Below are positions 1 to 6,350 of a DNA stretch of 7,002 bases, in pieces. The stretch is from JAMXLO01 sp041487355. GTDB lineage: Bacteria > Pseudomonadota > Alphaproteobacteria > Acetobacterales > Acetobacteraceae. The notes under the pieces were generated by a model. The model worked only from the letters and a program-made list of their open reading frames with translations. It was not told the DNA's origin and made no database searches. Where the stretch lies: positions 1 through 7,002 of the forward strand of contig JBGPND010000248.1 in NCBI GenBank assembly GCA_041487355.1, given 5' to 3'. Numbering within the stretch: the first letter of the stretch is position 1; every line of letters starts with the position of its first letter. A program made the position numbers and the translations under genes.

Positions 1-1483
1 CCGCGGCCTCGCGCCGATCGTGGTGGTCAACAAGGTGGACCGGGCCGACGCCCGCCCGGACGAGGTGCATACCGAGGTATTTGACCTGTTTGCCGCCCTC
101 GACGCCTCCGATGCTCAGCTCGACTTCCCGATGCTTTATGCGTCCGGCCGCCAGGGCTGGGCCGATGCCTCGCTCGACGGCCCCCGCAAGGACCTGTCGG
201 TGCTGTTCGATCTTATCGTGAGCCACGTGCCCGCGCCCACGGTCGATCCGGACGCGCCCTTCGGCATGGTGGCCACGATCATGGAGTACGACCCGTACCT
301 CGGCCGTGTGCTCACCGGGCGCGTGGAGCAGGGTCGGGCGCGGCTGAACATGCCGGTGAAGGTGCTGCACGCCGACGGCACGCCTGGCGAGACCGGGCGG
401 ATGACCAAGCTTCTGTCGTTCCGCGGCCTCGATCGGGTGCCGGTGGAGGAGGCTGAGGCGGGGGACATCATCGCGGTGGCCGGCCTCGCCGAGGCCACGG
501 TGCCGGACACCATCGGCGCGCCGGAGCTTGCCGCCCCGCTGCCCGCCATCCCGGTCGATCCGCCCACCCTGGCAATGACCTTCCGGATCAACGACGGCCC
601 GCTGGCCGGGCGCGAGGGCAAGAAGGTGACCTCGCGGCAGATCCGCGAGCGGCTGTTCCGCGAGGCGGAAGGCAACGTCGCCATCAAGGTGACCGACAGT
701 AACGAGACCGAGGCGTTCGAAGTGGCCGGCCGCGGCGAGCTGCAACTCGGCGTGCTGATCGAGCAGATGCGCCGCGAGGGGTTCGAGCTGGCCATCGGCC
801 GCCCCCGCGTGCTGACCCGCAGCAACCCCGACACCGGCGCCCGCGAAGAGCCGATGGAGGAGGTGCTGGTCGATGTCGACGAACCCTATGCCGGCGTCGT
901 GGTTGAACAGCTCGCGCGCCGCAAGGGCGAACTGCGCGACATGCGCCCATCAGGCGGCGGCAAGCTGCGCCTGACCTTCACCATCCCGAGCCGCGGCCTG
1001 ATCGGCTACCACGGCGACTTCCTCACCGACACGCGCGGCACCGGGGTAATGAACCGGCTGTTCGCCGGCTACGGCCCATGGAAGGGGCAGATCGAGGGAA
1101 GGCGCAACGGCAGCCTGATCTCCACCGAGAACGGCGAGGCGGTGCACTACGCGCTGTTCTACATCCAGGAGCGCGGCACGCTGTTCGTGAACCCAGGCGA
1201 CAAGGTCTATGTCGGCATGATCCTGGGCGAGAACAGCCGCGGGTCCGACCTGGAGGTCAACCCGATCAAGGAAAAGAAGCTCACCAACATCCGAGCGGCG
1301 GGCAAGGACGACGCGATGCTGCTGATCCCGCCGCGGCGGATGAGCCTCGAACAGGCGATTGCCTATATCGAGGACGACGAGCTGGTGGAGGTGACGCCGG
1401 GCGCGGTGCGTCTCCGCAAGCGGTTCCTCGATCCGCATGAACGCAAGCGCAGCGAGCGGCGTGCCGAGGCGGCCTTGGCGTAG
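1..1483 (+). CDS. typA: Ribosome-associated translational GTPase TypA/BipA, 5'-truncated by the window edge
   Basis: TypA/BipA is an EF-G-like GTPase that binds the 70S ribosome and supports 50S assembly and stress or low-temperature growth. The reading frame is open from base 2, and the first residues form the G4 motif (VVVNKVD, bases 20-40), so roughly the first 115 residues of a ~605-residue protein (P-loop, switch regions) lie outside. A GTG at 20 is in frame but is inside the GTPase domain and is not the start. Visible in order: the end of the G domain; the domain II beta barrel (YDPYLGRVLTGRV, about 290-330); domain III with the AGRGELQLGVLIEQMRREG signature (about 725-785); the domain V/TypA-specific segment (IPSRGLIGYHGDFLTDTRGTG); and the TypA C-terminal domain (NGEAVHYALFYIQERG, GENSRGSDLEVNPIKEKK, LTNIRAAGKDD). 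It ends at TAG 1481-1483 with a basic tail. No break is seen. It faces the minus-strand operon across a hairpin. Confidence 0.97.
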   Translation, partial: RGLAPIVVVNKVDRADARPDEVHTEVFDLFAALDASDAQLDFPMLYASGRQGWADASLDGPRKDLSVLFDLIVSHVPAPTVDPDAPFGMVATIMEYDPYLGRVLTGRVEQGRARLNMPVKVLHADGTPGETGRMTKLLSFRGLDRVPVEEAEAGDIIAVAGLAEATVPDTIGAPELAAPLPAIPVDPPTLAMTFRINDGPLAGREGKKVTSRQIRERLFREAEGNVAIKVTDSNETEAFEVAGRGELQLGVLIEQMRREGFELAIGRPRVLTRSNPDTGAREEPMEEVLVDVDEPYAGVVVEQLARRKGELRDMRPSGGGKLRLTFTIPSRGLIGYHGDFLTDTRGTGVMNRLFAGYGPWKGQIEGRRNGSLISTENGEAVHYALFYIQERGTLFVNPGDKVYVGMILGENSRGSDLEVNPIKEKKLTNIRAAGKDDAMLLIPPRRMSLEQAIAYIEDDELVEVTPGAVRLRKRFLDPHERKRSERRAEAALA

Positions 1484-1499
1484 CGGGCACGGGTGCACC

Positions 1500-1569
1500 C
1501 GTCATGGCCGGGCTCGACCCGGCCATCTACCGCGGGACGCAGATGGCCGGGTCGAGCCCGGCCATGACG
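1500..1569. repeat. Perfect 29-bp inverted repeat between convergent genes; likely bidirectional terminator / dispersed palindromic element
   Basis: The left arm, 1500-1528, and the right arm, 1541-1569, are exact reverse complements, separated by a 12-base loop. Each arm is itself almost palindromic: an ATGGCCGGG...CCCGGCCAT core around a short centre. Transcribed from either side, the element gives a long, very GC-rich stem. It fills nearly all of the gap between the TypA stop (1483) and the VWA-gene stop (1572), where a two-way transcription barrier would be expected. There is no T-tract, so it is not a textbook intrinsic terminator. From general knowledge, short palindromes of this type (translating as MAGSSPAMT-like peptides) are scattered through intergenic regions of many alphaproteobacteria. 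The terminator role is inferred from position. Confidence 0.85.
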
Positions 1570-1571
1570 CA

Positions 1572-2339
1572 TCACCGGCTGAGATGCTCCAGCAGCATCA
1601 CCGCCCCCGGCAGTTCGTCGCGCTTTTCTTCCAGCAGCTCCTTCCCGCCCACCGCATACACCGCGACCGCTGCCAGCAGCTCGCGCAGCCGGGCGGGGGC
1701 GTTGGCGTCGAACGGCAGCACGCAGCCGCCGGTGCGGCGTGCCAGGTCGAGGAACACCTCGGCGTCGCGCCGTGCGTTCCAATCCGCGACATCGTGCAGC
1801 ACGATAAGCCTGATCCCCTGCAGCCCCATCGCATCGGCGAGTTTCTGCCCGCGCCGTTGCGACTCCTCGAAGACGTCGCCGATATAGGTGACCACGCGCA
1901 CGCCGGGGTTCGACAGCGCGCGCGACAGGATCGCCAGGAGCCGCGTGTGGCCGGCGATACATCTTATGCCGGCCGCACGGTCGCGCAGCGTGTTCGGATC
2001 CGCGGTGAACGCGGTGAAGGTATGCAGCATCGAGCCGCCGTGCACCGCGAGCGCGACATCGAGTTCGCCAGGCAGCGCCTTCACCAGCGCATCGGTGACG
2101 CCGCGTGCCGTGGCCCAGGCCGGCTCGCGTGACGCGGTCGCATCGAAGCCGAAGATGAGGCGGGGGCGTGTCGGCTGCATGACGGTGGCGACCGCCCGTG
2201 TGGCGCCGGATGGCACGAGCGAGGCAGCGGCGTCGGTCAGCGAACGGATGCGGTCGAGCCAGCCGGCGCGCTTCTGCTGGGGCGGTTCGGCCTCCGGCTC
2301 GGGATCAGGGACCAGGACGAAGTTCGGTTTCTCTGCCAT
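1572..2339 (-). CDS. VWA-fold (von Willebrand factor A-like) protein, function unknown
   Basis: This 255-residue protein appears cytoplasmic, with no signal peptide or membrane segment. After an acidic, proline-rich leader (residues 10-20, PDPEPEAEPP) comes a VWA-type Rossmann domain from about residue 60. The metal-dependent adhesion site looks largely present: D66-A-T68-A-S70 (Thr in place of the usual middle Ser), T132 in GHTRL, and D155 in YIGDVFEES. The C-terminal part holds TGGCVLPFDANAPARLRELLAAV followed by YAVGG, which resembles a VWA family I recall in alphaproteobacteria; that recognition is from memory. The ATG follows the transporter's TGA directly (stop 2342-2340, start 2339-2337), so translation is probably coupled and the gene is last in the operon. 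VWA domains usually mediate protein-protein contacts through a bound Mg2+; the partner here is not known. The MIDAS assignment is by eye. Confidence 0.85.
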   Translation of the reverse strand: MAEKPNFVLVPDPEPEAEPPQQKRAGWLDRIRSLTDAAASLVPSGATRAVATVMQPTRPRLIFGFDATASREPAWATARGVTDALVKALPGELDVALAVHGGSMLHTFTAFTADPNTLRDRAAGIRCIAGHTRLLAILSRALSNPGVRVVTYIGDVFEESQRRGQKLADAMGLQGIRLIVLHDVADWNARRDAEVFLDLARRTGGCVLPFDANAPARLRELLAAVAVYAVGGKELLEEKRDELPGAVMLLEHLSR

Positions 2340-3554
2340 TCACACCCCATGGGCTGCGCTGGCCAGCCTAGCCGGAATTGTCTCGGGCGGGCGAGTGGTG
2401 AGAGCGATTGCGACCGCCCCGAGCCCGATGCCGAACGAACCCATATAGAGCCAGAAATAGCCGCCGAATGCATCGTACAGCCAGCCCCCGCCCCATGGCC
2501 CGATCGCCATGCCGAGCGTCGACACCATGGCGACCGCGCCGAACATGGTGCCCATGATGCGGGCGCCGAAATACTCGCGCACCAGGATCGCATAGAGCGG
2601 CATGACGCCACCGTAGGCAAAGCCGAACAGCGCCGCGAGCGCATAGAAACTCCAGGCGTCGCGCGCGACGAGATACAGGCTGATGGCCGTCGCCTGCACG
2701 GTGAGCCCGACCAGCAGCGTTGGCTTGGCGCCGACGCGGTCGGCGGTCAGCCCACACAGGATGCGCCCGCCGAGGGCCGCCAGGCCCGCGGTTCCGAACA
2801 CGGTTGCGGCGGCCAGCGCCGGCACGCCGCAATCGATGGCATAGCTGACCATGTGGAAGATCGGTCCGGAATGCGCGGCACAGCAGGCGAAATGCGTGAG
2901 CGCGATGGCGGCGAACTGTGGTGTGCGCAGCGCCTGTGCGATGGTGAATTCGCCGGTGCCCGACGCCGCCGGCCCTGCCTCGAGTCCCGCCGCGGGTGGG
3001 CGGCGCACCAGCAGGGCGACAGGAAGGACGACAAGCCAGGCGATGCAGCCCAGCGCGAACATGGCGGCACGCCAGTCGTACTGGGTGATCAGCACGCGCG
3101 CGAGCGGCGCCACAAGGAGCGATCCCATGGCCAGGCCAGCCGAGACGAGGGCGACGGCGAGGCTGCGATTCGCGGTGAACCAGCGCGTCGTCGTGGCGAT
3201 CATCGGCGCATAGAAGCTGCCCGCCGCCAGGCCGACCAGCACACCGAACAGGAGCTGGAACTGGATGAGGGTCGTGGCCTGGCTCGCCGTGGTCAGCCCG
3301 AGGCCGAGCAGGACGCCGCCGGCGAGCACGACCGAGCGCGTGCCGAACCGATCGGACAGCGCGCCCCATGCGAACGAACCCAGACCCATGGCGAGGAAGT
3401 TGAGCGTCGCGGCGGTCGAGATGCCGGCGCGGGACCAGCCCAACGCCTGCGACATCGGCTGCAGAAAGATCCCCAGCGACATCATGGTGCCGAGCCCGAT
3501 GCAGGTCACGACGATGCCGACACCGACGATGACCCAGCCATAGAAGAGTTTCAT
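2340..3554 (-). CDS. Major facilitator superfamily (MFS) transporter, 12 predicted membrane helices
   Basis: A 404-residue inner-membrane secondary transporter. The start chosen is ATG 3554-3552 (MKLFYGWVIV...), because helix 1 begins at once and a G-rich Shine-Dalgarno-like stretch lies just upstream. A longer in-frame start at 3629 would add 25 polar residues and overlap the DUF899 gene. Motif A appears between helices 2 and 3 (GALSDRFGTR, residues 64-73) and again in the second half between helices 8 and 9 (GLTADRVGAK, about 268-277), showing the usual 6+6 duplication. A polar loop near residues 185-205 separates the halves. The FYGWVIV opening and HSGPIFHMVSYAIDCGV in helix 7 resemble the oxalate/formate- and monocarboxylate-type MFS groups, so a small organic anion is a reasonable but unproven substrate. 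It lies 34 bases downstream of the DUF899 gene, and its stop abuts the start of the VWA gene. Confidence 0.92.
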   Translation of the reverse strand: MKLFYGWVIVGVGIVVTCIGLGTMMSLGIFLQPMSQALGWSRAGISTAATLNFLAMGLGSFAWGALSDRFGTRSVVLAGGVLLGLGLTTASQATTLIQFQLLFGVLVGLAAGSFYAPMIATTTRWFTANRSLAVALVSAGLAMGSLLVAPLARVLITQYDWRAAMFALGCIAWLVVLPVALLVRRPPAAGLEAGPAASGTGEFTIAQALRTPQFAAIALTHFACCAAHSGPIFHMVSYAIDCGVPALAAATVFGTAGLAALGGRILCGLTADRVGAKPTLLVGLTVQATAISLYLVARDAWSFYALAALFGFAYGGVMPLYAILVREYFGARIMGTMFGAVAMVSTLGMAIGPWGGGWLYDAFGGYFWLYMGSFGIGLGAVAIALTTRPPETIPARLASAAHGV

Positions 3555-3588
3555 CTCCGCCCCCACGCGTTGCGGCCGAACAGTATCG

Positions 3589-4326
3589 CTAATCCGGGTG
3601 GCAACAGGCCCCTGGGTCCCCGTCCTCATAGCGATCGTGGTGGCGGACCCAATCGGTCAGGTTGCCGTTGATGGTCTCGTCGCGTCCCTTCGGCGTGATG
3701 TCAAGAAAGCGGTATGTGCCGAGGAACATGTCACCTGCGCGGGCGTACTGGGAATAGGTATGGAAGATGTTCGCGGCCGCATCGCGGTAGAACACGCTCA
3801 TGCCGGACATTTCCTCGCTATCGAGCGGGAGCAATTCGTAGTTGTAATACACCGCGCCCTTCGCGATCTGCTCAGGCGTGAACGACGCGTGGAAGTCGTA
3901 GTTGAAGTCGCTCCCGTAGGACGAAACCCACTTGAAGCGCCAGCCCATGCGTCGCTTGAATGCTTCCAACTTGGGCAGTGGCGCCCGCGACACCGCAACA
4001 TACGTCACGTCGTGATGCTCGAGGTGCACCAGTGCGCCGTCGACATGATCGCATCCGAACGAGCAGCCGACGCAGCCCTCCTCCCAGTCGGGACCGAACA
4101 TGAAATGCTTGACGATGAGCTGGCTGCGGCCGTCGAACAGGTCGGCCAGCGTCTCCTTGCCGTTCGGTCCATCGAACACGTAGGACTTCTCCACCTTGAT
4201 CCAGGGTAAAGCGCGCCGTTGGGCGCTCAACTGGTCGCACAGCCGGGTAAGCTCCTTCTCCTTGACCAGGAGCTGCTTGCGCGCGGCGAGCCACTCGTCG
4301 CGCGATACGATCTGGTTGCTCGGCAT
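3589..4326 (-). CDS. DUF899 family protein, predicted thioredoxin-fold dithiol-disulfide oxidoreductase
   Basis: This 245-residue protein matches the DUF899 family (COG4312) along its whole length. The N-terminal helix VSRDEWLAARKQLLVKEKELTRLCDQL is typical, followed by LPWIKVEKSYVF and LADLFDGRSQLIVKHFMFGPDW. The Cys-rich segment EEGCVGCSFGCDHVDG (about residues 83-97) sits where a thioredoxin fold carries its redox cysteines. After it come HLEHHDVTYVAVSRAPLPKLEAFKRRMGW and WVSSYGSDFNYDF, both family hallmarks. An extra Cys pair is found at the C-terminus (GACCHPD). No signal peptide, so cytoplasmic. The start ATG (4326-4324) has a GGAG box eight bases upstream. The gene lies 37 bases after the SRPBCC gene. 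The oxidoreductase role is a family-level prediction; no substrate is established from the sequence. Confidence 0.95.
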   Translation of the reverse strand: MPSNQIVSRDEWLAARKQLLVKEKELTRLCDQLSAQRRALPWIKVEKSYVFDGPNGKETLADLFDGRSQLIVKHFMFGPDWEEGCVGCSFGCDHVDGALVHLEHHDVTYVAVSRAPLPKLEAFKRRMGWRFKWVSSYGSDFNYDFHASFTPEQIAKGAVYYNYELLPLDSEEMSGMSVFYRDAAANIFHTYSQYARAGDMFLGTYRFLDITPKGRDETINGNLTDWVRHHDRYEDGDPGACCHPD

Positions 4327-4363
4327 GGTTCGATCTCCGCTGTGTTGCGTTGCGCTGCGTGTT

Positions 4364-4834
4364 TCAGGCGGGTGCCATGTATTCGGCGAAGCGTTCGAGG
4401 CAGCTTGTCCAGCCGCTCCGGTGGTCGTCGCATTGCTCGACCGTCTCGAACAAGGCTTGGTTCAAGGTCAACTTCGTCTTCGTGCCGTGATCGGCGAAGG
4501 TCACCGTTGTCAGCAATTCGTGGCCTGGCTTGCCGTCCGCATCCTCCCAGGCGAAGGTGAAGACGATCCGCTCGGGTTCCACGATCTCGCGGTAGATGCC
4601 CCGCTTCCAATGGTCGGTGCCCGCGGGCGAGCGCATGCATAACCGGAAGGCGCCGCCTGGCGTTATGTCCATGTCGCAATAGGTCGTGACGAAGCCCTGC
4701 GGTCCCCACCAGCGCGCGACCTGCTTGGGATCCGTCCATGCCTTGAAGACAAGAACTCGCGGCGCATCGATGATGCGCGTGACGACAAGCTCCAGCTCCG
4801 CCGATGTCGTGGCGGCGCTACTTCCCGCGGCCAT
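4364..4834 (-). CDS. SRPBCC / AHSA1-like (START-fold) protein
   Basis: A 156-residue protein of the AHSA1-like branch of the SRPBCC superfamily, a helix-grip fold with a deep hydrophobic cavity for small ligands. Diagnostic stretches in order are VVTRIIDAPRVLVFKAWTDP, VARWWGPQGF, DITPGGAFRLCMRSPAG, YREIVEPERIVFTFAWED, VTFADHGTKTKLTL and a C-terminal GWTSCLERFAEYM helix. The start is ATG 4834-4832, which has an AGGGAA ribosome binding site about seven bases upstream and overlaps the last 17 bases of the repressor gene in another frame. A longer in-frame ORF to 4933 exists but would lie deep inside that gene. Pairs of an ArsR regulator with an AHSA1-like protein are widespread in bacteria. The ligand is unknown, and despite the family name a link to Hsp90 is not implied. 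Confidence 0.94.
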   Translation of the reverse strand: MAAGSSAATTSAELELVVTRIIDAPRVLVFKAWTDPKQVARWWGPQGFVTTYCDMDITPGGAFRLCMRSPAGTDHWKRGIYREIVEPERIVFTFAWEDADGKPGHELLTTVTFADHGTKTKLTLNQALFETVEQCDDHRSGWTSCLERFAEYMAPA

Positions 4835-5168
4835 GTCGCTTCCCTTTCTTCCGCAGTTCCCGCAGATGGTCTTCCAGGCGATCGAGGCTTTGCTCCCAGA
4901 ACTGGCGATAGTGTTCCAGCCAGTCGGTGGCATCCTTGAGTGGAGCCGCCTTGAGCCGGCAGGGCCGCCACTGCGCCTCGCGGCTGCGCGCGATCAGGCC
5001 GGCGCGTTCCAGCACCTTGAGATGCTTGGAGACCGCGGGAAGGCTCATGGCAAACGGTTCGGCAAGCGACGTAACCGAGGCCTCGCCCAGAGCGAGGCGG
5101 GCAAGGATCGCGCGCCGCGTTGGGTCGGCGAGGGCCGCGAAGGTTGCGGTGAGACTGTCGCCGGGCAT
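4818..5168 (-). CDS. ArsR-family winged-helix transcriptional repressor
   Basis: A 116-residue DNA-binding protein. Residues 8-75 form the ArsR winged helix: TFAALADPTRRAILARLALGEASVTSLAEPFAMSL leads into the recognition helix (LPAVSKHLKVLERAGLI, about 43-59) and then the wing (ARSREAQWRPCRL). The C-terminus is a long amphipathic dimer helix (DWLEHYRQFWEQSLDRLEDHL) with a basic tail (KKGKRHGRGK). The metal-sensing Cys motif of classical ArsR/SmtB proteins (ELCVCDL) is absent, so it belongs to the non-metal type that commonly precedes SRPBCC genes. ATG 5168-5166 is the first and only sensible start, but no Shine-Dalgarno sequence precedes it and the -10 box is just ten bases away. It is first in the operon and probably autoregulated through the tandem palindromes upstream. 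Confidence 0.95.
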   Translation of the reverse strand: MPGDSLTATFAALADPTRRAILARLALGEASVTSLAEPFAMSLPAVSKHLKVLERAGLIARSREAQWRPCRLKAAPLKDATDWLEHYRQFWEQSLDRLEDHLRELRKKGKRHGRGK

Positions 5169-5176
5169 TTCGCAAT

Positions 5177-5208
5177 CAACTATATGGTTATGTATCCAAA
5201 TGGTTAAA
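5177..5208 (-). promoter_or_regulatory. Promoter and tandem operator of the arsR operon
   Basis: On the minus strand, a TATAGT -10 (5184-5179) lies 18 bases after a weak TTTAAC -35 (5208-5203), in an AT-rich patch that stands out from the surrounding GC-rich DNA. Two copies of a 14-base degenerate palindrome, TAACCATTTGGATA (5206-5193) and TAACCATATAGTTG (5190-5177), overlap the -35 and -10 boxes with a 16-base period. Both approximate TAACCATnTGGTTA. Sites in this position would block polymerase, as expected for ArsR-type autorepression. The pattern is seen directly; its role as operator is inferred. Ten bases separate the -10 box from the arsR ATG. Confidence 0.6.
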
Positions 5209-5250
5209 TAATCCTGCCGGCATCACCTGTCAAGCACCGCGCAACCACCG

Positions 5251-5271
5251 TCTCCCGCGTAGCGCGGGAGA
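5251..5271. repeat. Short perfect hairpin, 9-bp stem and 3-base loop
   Basis: TCTCCCGCG (5251-5259) and CGCGGGAGA (5263-5271) are exact reverse complements around a TAG loop. The hairpin lies in the gap between the arsR promoter and the integrase-like fragment. Neither side has a run of T, so it is a weak candidate for a terminator; it could equally be a protein-binding palindrome or a remnant. Nothing else is recognised in the surrounding 5209-5367 stretch. Confidence 0.5.
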
Positions 5272-5367
5272 TTGCTATCGCATTGTCACAGAAAGCCGCA
5301 GAAAAGCGCCATTTATTGCCATCGGTTGAACTGGCCATTGCCCCGCTCCGCATCAGGATCGCCCGAC

Positions 5368-5595
5368 ATGCCCGCCGCCACGACCAAGTGCCGCTATCTG
5401 TCCAAGAATTTCAACGAGATCGTGCTGCGCTACCCGGTCCCCCAGGCGGCGCAGCTGGCCCTTGGGCGCAAGATGTTCCGCGTGATCTTGGCGCAGACCG
5501 ACATGGACTCTGTGCAGGCGGCACCGCTGCGGATCCTGGCCGCGCCATATAGATCGAGGCGGCTCACTTTAGGGGATGAGGATCGGGTTCCGTGA
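5368..5595 (+). pseudogene. N-terminal fragment of a tyrosine recombinase/integrase-like protein
   Basis: The 75-codon ORF starts at ATG 5368, with AGGA nine bases upstream. Its first ~55 residues follow the spacing of the N-terminal segment of phage-type tyrosine recombinases (DUF6538-like): CRYL, then a short insert, LRYPVP, a helix, ALGRKMFRVIL and TDMDSVQAAPLRI. Compare the usual RYL...R..VP..L...LGR..IR.SL.T.D...A. After about residue 60 (base 5550) the similarity stops, composition becomes AT-richer and the remaining ~15 residues look random. The core-binding and catalytic domains, with the R-H-R-Y residues, are missing, so no activity is expected. Its 3' end overlaps the end of the convergent protease-like gene by 32 bases. 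The assignment rests on motif spacing only; it could instead be an unrelated small protein. Confidence 0.4.
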
Positions 5596-6350
5596 ACCCC
5601 TTCATACAATCAAGTGGCTGCGCTGTGGGGTAGTATTGTTCGATGAACGCATTTTGACGATCGTGCCAAGCGTCAGACTCCTTCCTTGCCTGCTCAACGT
5701 CTTTGGAGTGGCTTCTGGCCCTTATCCATTCCCCATAACCGGGGTCTTCACCAACGAGAGAAAAGGCTTGCATTTCTACGTAGTTTAACATCCGTAGCTT
5801 GTTCGATGGTATTTTCATCATATCGAGAAACAACTGGCCTGACATTCCCATCTTGGCTAAATAGGTCTGAACTTTCTGCGCTAGGTCACCGTATCTGACA
5901 TTAGCCTGATTGCGATCCAGGCCGGCAAATAGTTGCTCGTCAAAATGAGGCCTGTGTATTCCAACCTTTTGATAATCTTCGCCAATCCTTTCGGCTCCAC
6001 CGACAAAAATTAGAACACAAGCACTCGTGCACTCTGCCCCCGGCTGAACGGAAATCGAAGTCCCACATCCACTCCTTGCGCACTAATTCGCCAATCGCCA
6101 TTGCGGCCAGAACGTCGCCGCCCGGTGAGTTGAGTTCGACGTCCAATATCTCGGCTAGCGGACGCATAATACCAACGACCATAGCAAAGTGGCTTACGTC
6201 AGATTTCGAGATAACCCCGGTAATCTCAATTCTTGCGTAGTGTCCCCTACCATCCGTAGATGTGACCCTGACATCTGAATGGGCCGCCCTAGGGAGATTG
6301 CATAAGAGCATGACCGACATCGCCGCCAACGCAACACGGGTTACTTTCAT
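5564..6350 (-). pseudogene. Secreted ClpP/crotonase-fold serine protease-like protein, split by a +1 frameshift
   Basis: The start is ATG 6350-6348, with GGAG eight bases upstream. Residues 1-25 are a classical signal peptide (KVTR, a hydrophobic core, then RAAHS before D26), so the product would be exported. The first frame gives DVELNSPGGDVLAAMAIGELVRKE, the ClpP-like oxyanion-hole Gly-Gly segment. It then runs into nonsense, though it stays open to 5940. One base later in phase, from about 6058, a second frame continues with GAECTSACVLIFVGG (nucleophile Ser in TSAC), KVGIHRPHF (the ClpP-type catalytic His) and an all-helical C-terminus ending HPLK at TGA 5566-5564. Joined, the product is about 261 residues and resembles predicted periplasmic ClpP-like proteins (COG3904 type). 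The break maps to about 6056-6071, where removing one base restores the frame. It may be a pseudogene, a sequencing error or, less likely, programmed frameshifting. Base composition is lower in GC than at left. Confidence 0.72.

Noticed and set aside
136..1526. Long minus-strand open frames opposite typA (136-834, 684-950, 950-1498, 1281-1526)
   Set aside because: They are antisense shadows of a clearly conserved gene in GC-rich DNA, with Arg/Ala/Pro/Ser-rich low-complexity translations and no family signature.
3555..3629. 25-residue N-terminal extension of the MFS transporter (start at 3629)
   Set aside because: The extension is polar, would overlap the end of the DUF899 gene by 41 bases, and the inner ATG at 3554 has a G-rich ribosome binding site and begins right at helix 1.
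2349..3671. 440-codon plus-strand ORF opposite the MFS gene
   Set aside because: It is longer than the real gene, but its translation is dominated by Arg, Gly, Glu, Gln and His with no hydrophobic core, whereas the minus strand gives a full 12-helix transporter with both motif A copies.
4835..4933. 33-residue extension of the SRPBCC protein (start at 4933)
   Set aside because: It lies wholly within the arsR coding region in another frame and does not match the family; ATG 4834 has its own ribosome binding site.
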